From Komagataeibacter sucrofermentans DSM 15973 (GTDB lineage: Bacteria; Pseudomonadota; Alphaproteobacteria; Acetobacterales; Acetobacteraceae), in the NCBI RefSeq assembly GCF_040581405.1, contig NZ_CP137157.1:2726001-2790000 (forward strand): DNA of 64,000 nucleotides. Direction: 5' to 3'. The notes below the pieces were generated by a model that did no database searches, was not told the DNA's origin, and saw only the letters and a program-made list of their open reading frames with translations. Each line of letters opens with the position of its first letter. Position 1 is the stretch's first letter. Shown here in pieces: positions 8,870 through 18,066 of this stretch. Both the position numbers and the translations under genes were made by a program.

Positions 8870-9023
8870 TCTGTCCCGCTTCCCCATAAAATGATGTTCG
8901 CTGCCACTTTATCACAACCGGGCGTCTGGCAAATCGGCACACGAATTCTTTTTAAGACACACCCCCTGAGCCCCCGCCTGCATGATTGACAAGGCAGACG
9001 GGATTGATGATCCTGAGCAGACC

Positions 9024-11105
<2,082 letters not shown>

Positions 11106-11110
11106 GACAG

Positions 11111-11164
11111 ACGTTTCCGGATGCCGCCTTTTTTCAGAAAGGCGGCGTTCTTCTGAAGCTTTTA
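11111..11164. repeat. Convergent-junction hairpin repeat, copy A (truncated)
   Basis: First of seven related elements. It contains the GC hairpin (gccgcctttttt followed by a mirror aaaggcggc) and then gttcttctgaagctttt, but lacks the second hairpin and right terminal repeat. It fills the gap between the convergent thiC and the frameshifted gene. Confidence 0.85.
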
Positions 11165-11174
11165 TCATCCTGCC

Positions 11175-11575
11175 TCAGTGGGAGGCCGCCACCGCCTCCC
11201 GCTGCACGGCCACCGCCGCACCGCCATCCTTGCGGATCATGAGGAAACGCCCGGACCACGACCCTTCAATCCGCCACATTCCCTCGATTTCGGTGCTGTC
11301 GGCATTCAGCCTGCCCGCATACAGCACGACATGCCGCCGGGGCCGCCTTCATAGGTTTTGGTAAAACGCACCTCGGCTGCGTGGCGCACGCCGCGCACAG
11401 TCGAGACAAAGCAGCCCGCCCCGGCCTGACCCGATGCCGGGCGCTCCGTTACCGTGCCCCCAATGGTGCCACCGGTTTCGAACAGGGAGGCGGAGAAAAA
11501 CTCCGGCGGCAACGTGCGCGGGTAGCTGAACTGACCATCCCACTGCCCCGTCACATCAAACCTGTTTTCAGCCAT
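11175..11575 (-). pseudogene. Small conserved-type protein gene interrupted by a frameshift
   Basis: The frame starting ATG at 11575 reads MAENRFDVTGQWDGQFSYPR and continues for 89 codons to a stop at 11306. The reading then clearly continues in another frame: from about 11339 it gives RRHVVLYAGRLNADSTEIEG, then FLMIRKDGG, to a stop at 11175. One base appears to be missing in the C run around 11339-11345 (minus strand GGCCCCGG). Restoring it gives a single protein of about 133 residues with a plausible beta-rich fold. This is either a real inactivating mutation or a sequencing error. No function is known to me. Confidence 0.7.
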
Positions 11576-11611
11576 GACGATCTCCCTGCCCCCGCACTGC
11601 CTGCCATAAAA

Positions 11612-11650
11612 TAAAGCGGGCCATGCCTTACAGCATGACCCGCCCTTTTT
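11612..11650 (-). terminator. Terminator downstream of ilvE
   Basis: Imperfect inverted repeat gcgggccatgc / gcatgacccgc with a short loop; read on the minus strand it is followed by a T/A-rich tail (tttatttta). It lies 28 bases after the ilvE stop codon. Confidence 0.8.
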
Positions 11651-11677
11651 CCATTTCCCTGCCGTGCGGGAGGAAAA

Positions 11678-12769
11678 TCAGATCACCTTTTCCACCCAGC
11701 CATGGGTGTCGGGCGCTGTGCCGCGCTGGATGCCGATCAGGGCATTGCGCAGCTTTGCGGTGACCGGGCCAATGCCCGCGCCATCGCCAATCACCGCCTC
11801 ACCCTTATGGCCGCGGAAGCGCCCGATGGGCGAGACCACCGCCGCCGTGCCGCAGGCGAACACTTCCTTCAGGCGGCCTGAGGCGGCATCAGCGTAAAGC
11901 TGGTCGATGGCGTAAGGCTCCTCGCGCACGGTCAGGCCCATCTCACGCGCAAGGGTGAGTAGCGAATCGCGGGTGATGCCACGCAGGATGGTGCCGGTCA
12001 GCGGCGGAGTAGCAACAGAGCCGTCATCGAACACGAAGAACACGTTCATGCCGCCCATTTCCTCGATCCAGCGGCGCTCCACCGCATCGAGGAACAGCAC
12101 CTGCGCACAGCCATGGCCCTTGGCTTCCTGCTGGGCCAGCAGGCTTGCGGCATAGTTGCCGCCGCACTTGGCCTCGCCCGTGCCGCCGGGGGCGGCGCGA
12201 CAGAAATCGGACACCCACACGCTCACCGCTTCCGCCCCGAAATAGGCGCCCACGGGCGAGGCAATGACCATGAACAGGTATTCCGACGCGGGCTTGACGC
12301 CAAGGAACGTCTCGCTCGCAATCATGTAGGGGCGTATGTACAGGCTCTCATCGGGGTTGCCTGGCACCCAGGCATGATCCACGCGCACAAGCTGGCGCAC
12401 GGCCTCGACAAACACGTCCTCGGGCAGTTCCGCCATGGCAAGGCGCGCCGCCGATTTGCGGAAGCGCGCGGCATTGGCCTGCGGGCGGAACAGGGTGATG
12501 CCCCCTTCCGCCGTGCGGTAGGCTTTCATGCCCTCGAATATTTCCTGCGCGTAGTGCAGCACGGCGGCGGCGGGGTCGAGGGTGAACGGCGCATAAGGCT
12601 GCACGCGGGCGTCGTGCCACCCCTTGCCTTCCTGGTAGCGGATCACGACCATGTTGTCGGTAAAGACACGCCCGAAACCGGGATTGGCCAGAATTTCCGC
12701 CCGTCGCTCGGGTGAGACCGGGGTCGCGGTGGGTGAAAGCGTGAAGGGAAGGGAAGTGGCGCTGTCCAT
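11678..12769 (-). CDS. ilvE: Branched-chain amino acid aminotransferase
   Basis: 363 residues, PLP-dependent fold-type IV transaminase that makes leucine, isoleucine and valine from their 2-oxo acids. Conserved segments include HYAQEIFEGMKAYR, IRPYMIASE, YAASLLAQQEAKGHGCAQVLFLD in parts (the PLP lysine region lies near GNYAASLLAQQEAK) and EEMGGMNVFFVF, with TPPLTGTILRGITRDS near the C-terminus. The length suits the larger eukaryote-like BCAT class. ATG at 12769 is preferred over 12808: it has AGAGAAA upstream and fits the family length. Followed by its own terminator. Confidence 0.96.
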   Translation of the reverse strand: MDSATSLPFTLSPTATPVSPERRAEILANPGFGRVFTDNMVVIRYQEGKGWHDARVQPYAPFTLDPAAAVLHYAQEIFEGMKAYRTAEGGITLFRPQANAARFRKSAARLAMAELPEDVFVEAVRQLVRVDHAWVPGNPDESLYIRPYMIASETFLGVKPASEYLFMVIASPVGAYFGAEAVSVWVSDFCRAAPGGTGEAKCGGNYAASLLAQQEAKGHGCAQVLFLDAVERRWIEEMGGMNVFFVFDDGSVATPPLTGTILRGITRDSLLTLAREMGLTVREEPYAIDQLYADAASGRLKEVFACGTAAVVSPIGRFRGHKGEAVIGDGAGIGPVTAKLRNALIGIQRGTAPDTHGWVEKVI

Positions 12770-12910
12770 AGCCGTTATTTCTCTTTCATCATGGCGCTGG
12801 CGCGCCATACGGAGCGCGCCCCTGCCCGCCTCAAGCTGCGGGCAACCACATCAGAAGTTCACCAGAACATTGCGCCGGTCAACCCCGCCCCGTGCGCATG
12901 CCCCCTGCTT

Positions 12911-13759
12911 TTACGCCTTGCCCAGCACAAAACCCAAGGCGCGCAGGGCGGCAGGCAGGCGCTCGCGGCCATGAAGCGCGCCGATCTCACCCAGTCGCGC
13001 CACCACGCTTCTGCTCCAGTTCCGCGCACCCGCACGGCTGGCCTCAAGGCTGGCATCATAGGCCCTGATGCCGGCTTCATCCGTGGCGGCGGGGCTGTAG
13101 CGTTCCTCATGCAGCACCATGGCCTGTGGCAGGCGCGGCTTGATGGCGGTAGGCTGCGCGCGGTCAGGGTAGCCCACGCTCATGCCAAACAGCGCAAATG
13201 TCCTGGGCGGCAGGCCAAGTTCGGCGGCAATGGCCTCGGGCTGGTTGCGCACCGCGCCCACGTACACGATTCCCAAGCCGTAGGATTCAAACGTCGCCGC
13301 TGCATTCTGCCCCGCCAGCGCCGTATCCACCACGCCGCTCAGGAATGTATCGAGGCAGTCCAGCCCCGGCAGCGCGTGACCCTGCGCGTGGCCCACATGC
13401 TCCAGCCGCGACAGGTCCACCACCCACGCCAGGAACAGCGGCGCCTGCGCGATGAACGCCTGATCGCCCGCTATTTTGGCCAGCCGGGCGCGCCGCGCGG
13501 GGTCGCGCACGGCAATCACGCTCCATGCCTGCAGGTTGCATGAACTCGAGGCCGACTGGGCTGCGGCAATCGCCGCCTCCACCACGCCTTCGGGCAGGGG
13601 GGCGGGGCTGAAATGCCGCACGGAACGATGCGCCATGAGGCTGCGCGCCACCGGGCTTTCGGGCAGCGGTTTTTCAGGCGGCTTCGTGCCATAACGGGCC
13701 TGCCACAGCGCGTTCATGGAGGACTGGGCGGAAAAGGAAGAAACGGTGGTGTCGGACAT
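12911..13759 (-). CDS. NfsA-like flavin nitroreductase family oxidoreductase
   Basis: 282 residues. FMN-dependent oxidoreductase of the nitroreductase superfamily. The N-terminus shows the family pattern SLMAHRSVRHFSPAPLPEGV and QSASSSCNLQAWSVIAVRDP, which bind FMN. A central GVVDTALAGQNAAATFESYGLG and C-terminal basic region resemble NfsA-type NADPH oxidoreductases. AGGAGG lies 7 bases before the ATG at 13759, which decides the start. The natural substrate is not evident. It is a single-gene unit, divergent from the YhdH-type reductase gene. Confidence 0.88.
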   Translation of the reverse strand: MSDTTVSSFSAQSSMNALWQARYGTKPPEKPLPESPVARSLMAHRSVRHFSPAPLPEGVVEAAIAAAQSASSSCNLQAWSVIAVRDPARRARLAKIAGDQAFIAQAPLFLAWVVDLSRLEHVGHAQGHALPGLDCLDTFLSGVVDTALAGQNAAATFESYGLGIVYVGAVRNQPEAIAAELGLPPRTFALFGMSVGYPDRAQPTAIKPRLPQAMVLHEERYSPAATDEAGIRAYDASLEASRAGARNWSRSVVARLGEIGALHGRERLPAALRALGFVLGKA

Positions 13760-14075
13760 ACGCATGCCTCCTGCCTGTGCAATGCTGGCTGAAAAAGCAG
13801 CACACCACAGCGCAACAGGGACAGGTAGCGGGGCGATATCACACCTGCCCTGCGCATTTTCATGCAACCGGCCGACCCATGGCAGCAGTGCCCCCGAACC
13901 CCTTTTGCAGATGGTCCGATTTTTTGGAAATTCGTTTCCAGATCAGCTATTTATTGCACATTATCCATCACGTTCATGCGAAATCACATGGCTGTAAATA
14001 GGAACAGACACCCAGACGGGTCATGAAGGATACAGCACCCCCCTGTTTTCATTACCAGCAAGGAAACCCGTTCGC

Positions 14076-15065
14076 ATGTTCGAGGCCCTCATGATCCGCC
14101 ACGCCGATGGCGCGACCACCACCCGGCTGGAACAGGTCGACCCCGCAAGCCTGCCACAGGGCGATGTGACGGTCGAAGTCGCGCAGTCCAGCCTCAACTA
14201 CAAGGATGCGCTGGCCATGACGCGCGGGGCGCCGGTTGTGCGGCATTTTCCCATGATTCCAGGCATTGACCTTGCTGGCCGTGTTCTCCACTCCGATGAC
14301 CCGGTCTTCCGCCCCGGCGATCAGGTTCTGGCCACCGGCTGGGGACTGGGGGAAAAGCACTGGGGCGGCATGGCTGGCATGGCCCGCCTGCCGGGGCGGT
14401 GGCTGCTGCCACACCCCGCGGGCCTGTCGGGGCGGCAGGTGATGGGCATTGGCACGGCGGGCTTTACCGCCATGCTGTGCGTCATGGCGCTGGAGGATGG
14501 CGGGCTGACGCCTGCCTCCGGCCCCATCATCGTCAGCGGGGCGGGCGGCGGCGTGGGCGGCATGGCCGTGATGCTGCTGGCGCAGTTGGGCTATCAGGTG
14601 GTGGCGGTAACGGGGCGGGCGCAGCTTCAGGCCTATCTGACCAGCCTGGGTGCTGCCGAAGTGCTGCCACGCGAAGCCCTCGCCCCTACCGGCAAGCCGT
14701 TGGAAAAAGCACGCTGGGCAGGCGGGATCGACGTGGTGGGGGGCGAGGCGCTGGCCACGATGTGCGCCTCCATCACGCAGGGCGGCACGGTGGCGGCCTG
14801 CGGGCTGGCCGGGGGCATGGCCCTGCCGCTGACTGTGGCCCCCTTCATTTTACGCAATGTGCGCCTGCAGGGAATCGACAGCGTCATGTGCCCCCGACCG
14901 CGCCGCATGACGGCCTGGGCGCGGCTTGCGCGTGACATCGACCCCACACGGCTGGACAGCATGCTGCATGACGCAACCCTGGCCGAAGTGCCCGGCCTGG
15001 CCCCGCGCCTGCTTGCGGGGCATATAAGAGGGCGGACCGTTATCCACCTCACCAATTCAAAATGA
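14076..15065 (+). CDS. YhdH/AcuI-type quinone oxidoreductase (acrylyl-CoA reductase family)
   Basis: 329 residues, zinc-free medium-chain dehydrogenase/reductase. SSLNYKDALA and FPMIPGIDLAGRV in the N-terminal GroES-like domain, then the NADPH Rossmann motif SGAGGGVGGMAVMLL (residues about 155-170) and the C-terminal IDSVMCPRPRR and GRTVIHL characteristic of the YhdH subgroup. E. coli YhdH and Rhodobacter AcuI reduce acrylyl-CoA to propionyl-CoA; the true substrate here is not provable from sequence. The stop codon abuts repeat copy B. Confidence 0.9.
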   Translation: MFEALMIRHADGATTTRLEQVDPASLPQGDVTVEVAQSSLNYKDALAMTRGAPVVRHFPMIPGIDLAGRVLHSDDPVFRPGDQVLATGWGLGEKHWGGMAGMARLPGRWLLPHPAGLSGRQVMGIGTAGFTAMLCVMALEDGGLTPASGPIIVSGAGGGVGGMAVMLLAQLGYQVVAVTGRAQLQAYLTSLGAAEVLPREALAPTGKPLEKARWAGGIDVVGGEALATMCASITQGGTVAACGLAGGMALPLTVAPFILRNVRLQGIDSVMCPRPRRMTAWARLARDIDPTRLDSMLHDATLAEVPGLAPRLLAGHIRGRTVIHLTNSK

Positions 15066-15068
15066 TAA

Positions 15069-15145
15069 AAGTTTCTGGGTGCCGCCTTTTTTCAAAAAGG
15101 CGGCGTTCTATCGAAGCTTCTTGAAAAAATCTTCGCCAAGAACTG
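15069..15145. repeat. Convergent-junction hairpin repeat, copy B
   Basis: Same orientation as copy C. The GC hairpin gccgccttttttcaaaaaggcggc is intact; the second hairpin (gaagcttcttgaaaaaatcttc) and right terminal repeat are partly diverged. It begins three bases after the stop codon of the YhdH-type gene and lies in the convergent gap to cbtB. Confidence 0.9.
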
Positions 15146-15171
15146 CTGCTTTCAAAAGTCGTTCAGGCAAT

Positions 15172-15204
15172 AAAAAACGGCAGGCGCAATGGGCGCATGC
15201 CGTT
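15172..15204 (-). terminator. Terminator downstream of cbtB
   Basis: Inverted repeat aacggcatgcgcc / cgcctgccgtt read on the minus strand, followed by TTTTTATT. It lies about 40 bases past the cbtB stop codon, on the cbtB side of repeat copy B. Confidence 0.8.
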
Positions 15205-15245
15205 CTTCACATCAGGCCATGCGGGGCGGATGCGCCCCGCGCCCC

Positions 15246-15467
15246 TTAGTGGCAGGGGAAGCCGAGCAGATGACGGCCGTCATGCACGAATTCATGCACG
15301 TAATGGCCAGAAACGAGCGAGGTCGCGCCCTGCTCCGCGCCAACGAAGTAGATCAGCAGCGAGGCCAGAACCAGCCCGAACACGCCCCACGGCAGCAGGT
15401 CGCGCACGGGAATGGCAACCGGCGGGGCGACAATATTGGCGGACAGGACGGATGTGTCTTGGCTCAT
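15246..15467 (-). CDS. cbtB: CbtB-like cobalt transporter subunit
   Basis: 73 residues with one membrane helix (LLPWGVFGLVLASLLIYFVG) and the hallmark His-rich C-terminus HEFVHDGRHLLGFPCH, which ends the protein in CbtB family members and is thought to bind cobalt. ATG at 15467 follows GGAG by about 9 bases. CbtB is normally paired with the multi-helix protein CbtA; no cbtA follows here, because the next feature is a terminator. It lies immediately beside the cobalamin gene cluster, consistent with cobalt supply. Confidence 0.88.
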   Translation of the reverse strand: MSQDTSVLSANIVAPPVAIPVRDLLPWGVFGLVLASLLIYFVGAEQGATSLVSGHYVHEFVHDGRHLLGFPCH

Positions 15468-15631
15468 GCTGAAAACTCCATGGATCATGCTCGATCCGGA
15501 GCAGTATGGCATGACAGGGCGGCTTGCAATGCCCTTGCCGTGTAACCGGATCAGCCGCCATGCTTTCAAAATCAACCGGCAAGGTCAATCATCCATTGCT
15601 CGCCCCACCCTTTCGGGCCACGCAGGGCAGC

Positions 15632-16165
15632 ATGAACCAGACCCTGACCTGCATCGCCCTGCCTGCGCCTGATGAGTTGCGCCGGGGCGTCATTCCGGCA
15701 CGCGATGCTGCCCCCATCCTGCCCGCAGGCTTCATGGCCCGCCTGCCGTCGGCCGATCGCCTTTTTGTGCCACCGCCCCTGAACAAGACCATCGGAACCG
15801 ATGCCTGCGAGGCCGTGCCCGCCCTGCAGGCGGCCGATATGGGGGCGTGGCACGGGCTTTCGCTCAAGGTTCTCCCCCCTGCCGACCTCACCCGCTGGGT
15901 GGGAGATGCCGGTTTCGCGCCACCGGGGGGTGAAAGCCGCGACTCGCTGCTGCGCCGCGCTGGCACATGGCTGGCCGCACTCCCCGCAATGCCAGCGCGC
16001 ATGCTGGTGCTGGCCGATGCCACGGTCATCCGCGCGCTTGCCATCGCGGCCCTCGGCGGTGACGGCGCCATGATGGCGCGGCTCGATATCGCCCCCCTCA
16101 CCCGCACGGTGCTGACCCGCCACGCCACATGGCGTCTGGCCACCAGCGGCGCGCCCCGGCCCTGA
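15632..16165 (+). CDS. Histidine-phosphatase-fold protein lacking the catalytic histidines
   Basis: 177 residues. Phosphoglycerate-mutase-like layout is visible: ALQAADMGAWHGLSLKVLPP matches the LxExDxGxWEG region, PPGGESRDSLLRRAGTWL is the PGGES motif, and MLVLADATVIRALAIAALG matches the usual VSHGGVIRALL strand. However, the N-terminal RHG is absent (TLTCIALPAPDE) and the second His is replaced (LADATVIRAL). It is therefore probably a non-catalytic relative. Its place between cbtB and the B12 riboswitch suggests descent from a CobC-like or cobalamin-operon phosphatase. The start ATG at 15632 gives a family-like N-terminus. Confidence 0.65.
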   Translation: MNQTLTCIALPAPDELRRGVIPARDAAPILPAGFMARLPSADRLFVPPPLNKTIGTDACEAVPALQAADMGAWHGLSLKVLPPADLTRWVGDAGFAPPGGESRDSLLRRAGTWLAALPAMPARMLVLADATVIRALAIAALGGDGAMMARLDIAPLTRTVLTRHATWRLATSGAPRP

Positions 16166-16225
16166 GGGCACGGGCTGGCATGCGGCTTTGACAGCGCGGA
16201 CCGCAATCGGCTAAATCCGCCCCTG

Positions 16226-16424
16226 ATGGTTCCCCCACAGGGAGAATAGGGAAGACGGTGCGCCACTCGGCAATGCCGTCGCTGCCCCCGCAACTGTAAG
16301 TGGTCGAATCCGGCCCGGTGCGTGCACCGGTCCCGCCACTGGTCCCTGAGGGACCGGGAAGGCCGCCGGATATTGAGGGTGTGGCCCGCCACGCCCTTCG
16401 CCACAAGCCAGGAGACCTGCCATC
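16226..16424 (+). promoter_or_regulatory. Cobalamin (B12) riboswitch
   Basis: Typical adenosylcobalamin aptamer elements are present in order: ATGGTTCCCCC, GGGAAGACGGTGCG, the core GCTGCCCCCGCAACTGTAAG around 16286, and the B12 box GCCAGGAGACCTGCC ending at about 16422. It precedes the DUF1636-cobW-cobN-cobGHIJ transcript, so cobalamin would repress its own synthesis genes. Confidence 0.95.
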
Positions 16425-16585
16425 CCCGCCCGCGCGGGACAGATGACCGTTTCGATCGCATGGCTGGCGGGGTGCCCGGCACGCGACTGGCCACCACCTG
16501 GCAATCTGCTGCCGGGCGGGGCATGACCGCGCACCCCGCTTTTTGTGCTGCCCGCCCGGCAGCGCCGCGAAAGGGCACGGACCAG

Positions 16586-16981
16586 ATGACCACTTCCCCC
16601 CAGCCAGACACGGCACCACCGCCCGTGCACCTGCATGTGTGCGTAACCTGCCGCCGCGGCCTGCCCGCATCGGACAACCCGCAGGGCAGGCAGTTGCACG
16701 ATGCCATGCAGGCACTGGCCAAAGGCGATCCCGACATTGTGGTGCATGAAGTCGCCTGCCTTGCCGCGTGCAACGACGGCTGCACCGCCGTTATCGCGAC
16801 ACCGGGCAAATGGGGCTGGCTACTGGCCAATCTCGGCCCGGAAAAGGCCGATGACCTGCTGACCTACACCAAAGCGTACGCCGCCTCGGCCAAAGGCACC
16901 GTCATGCCTTCGCGCAGGCCCGCAAGCCTGTCGGACATGGTGCGCGGCCGCTTTCCCGCATCCCTCTTTTCCGGAGTCTGA
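16586..16981 (+). CDS. DUF1636-type metal-binding protein of the cobalamin operon
   Basis: 131 residues. The N-terminal HVCVTCRRG and the central VACLAACNDGCTAV supply five Cys in a ferredoxin-like (thioredoxin-fold) pattern typical of DUF1636 proteins, which may hold a metal or iron-sulfur cluster. First gene behind the B12 riboswitch and 5 bases before cobW. An alternative ATG at 16523 would add 21 residues without homology. Its biochemical role in cobalamin synthesis is not established as far as I know; cobalt handling or electron supply to CobG are possibilities. Confidence 0.8.
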   Translation: MTTSPQPDTAPPPVHLHVCVTCRRGLPASDNPQGRQLHDAMQALAKGDPDIVVHEVACLAACNDGCTAVIATPGKWGWLLANLGPEKADDLLTYTKAYAASAKGTVMPSRRPASLSDMVRGRFPASLFSGV

Positions 16982-16986
16982 CCGCC

Positions 16987-18039
16987 ATGAACACGTCCGC
17001 CACGGCCCGCGCCAAAGTGCCCGTTACCGTCATCACCGGCTTTCTGGGCGCAGGCAAGACCACGCTGCTGCGCCACGTGCTGGCCAATGCGAAAGGCAAG
17101 CGCATTGCCATCGTGGTCAATGAATTCGGCACGCTGGGCATCGATGGCGACACGCTGCGCGCCTGCGGCGTGGAAGGCTGCACCGACGAGGATATTGTCG
17201 AACTGACCAATGGCTGCCTGTGCTGCACCGTGGCGGACGACTTCCTGCCCACCATGGAAGCCCTGCTCGACCGCGCGACCCCGCCCGACCATATCGTGAT
17301 CGAGACCTCCGGCCTCGCCCTGCCCAAGCCGCTGCTCAAGGCGTTCGGCTGGCCCACCATCCGCACGCGCATGACCGTTGACGGCGTGGTGACCGTGGTC
17401 GATGGCCCCGCCGTGGAAGCCGGCCGCTTTGCCGATGACCCCGAGGAAGTCGCCCGCCAGCAGGCCGCCGACCCCTCGCTCGACCACGACAACCCCCTGG
17501 CCGAGGTGTACGAGGACCAGCTCCTGTGCGCGGACCTGATCATGCTCAACAAGACCGACCTCATGACGCCCGCGCAGGCCGATGCGGTCGAGGCCGCGAT
17601 CCGCGCCGAGATCCCGCGCGCGGTGAAGGTGGTGCGCGCCACCGACGGGCAGGTTGACCCCGCCGTGCTGCTCGGCCTCGATGCGGCGGCGGAAGATGAC
17701 CTTGCCGCCCGCCCCTCCCACCATGATGCCGAGGGCGGCGAGCACGAGCATGATGATTTCGAGAGCTTCGTGCTGCCCATCCCCGAGCAGGACAGCGTGG
17801 AGGGCTTCATCACCCGCCTGCAAAAACTGGCCGAACAGCACGACATCCTGCGCATGAAGGGCTACGCCACCGTGCGCGGCAAGGCCATGCGGCTGGCCGT
17901 GCAGGGGGTTGGCAGCCGCTTTCGCCACCAGTTCGACCAGCCCGTGCCCAAGGATGGCCCGCGAACCGGCACCCTTGTGGTGATCGGCCAGAAGGGGCTG
18001 GACCAGGCCGCCATTGCAGCGGCCCTGGCACTGGCGTAA
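16987..18039 (+). CDS. cobW: CobW GTP-binding metallochaperone
   Basis: 350 residues, G3E GTPase. Walker A GFLGAGKT at residues 18-25, the metal-binding CxCC in NGCLCCTVADDF, the base-recognition NKTD (LNKTDLM), and a His/Asp-rich stretch (SHHDAEGGEHEHDDF) before the C-terminal CobW domain. CobW is required for aerobic cobalamin synthesis and is thought to deliver cobalt to the CobN chelatase. It lies 27 bases before cobN. Confidence 0.96.
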   Translation: MNTSATARAKVPVTVITGFLGAGKTTLLRHVLANAKGKRIAIVVNEFGTLGIDGDTLRACGVEGCTDEDIVELTNGCLCCTVADDFLPTMEALLDRATPPDHIVIETSGLALPKPLLKAFGWPTIRTRMTVDGVVTVVDGPAVEAGRFADDPEEVARQQAADPSLDHDNPLAEVYEDQLLCADLIMLNKTDLMTPAQADAVEAAIRAEIPRAVKVVRATDGQVDPAVLLGLDAAAEDDLAARPSHHDAEGGEHEHDDFESFVLPIPEQDSVEGFITRLQKLAEQHDILRMKGYATVRGKAMRLAVQGVGSRFRHQFDQPVPKDGPRTGTLVVIGQKGLDQAAIAAALALA

Positions 18040-18066
18040 GGCAAACGGCAGACGGGGGGCCGAATC

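Noticed and set aside
15524-15631. N-terminal extension of the phosphatase-like gene from an in-frame ATG at 15524
   Set aside because: The added residues show no family similarity and would start inside the cbtB promoter region; ATG 15632 gives the expected strand order.
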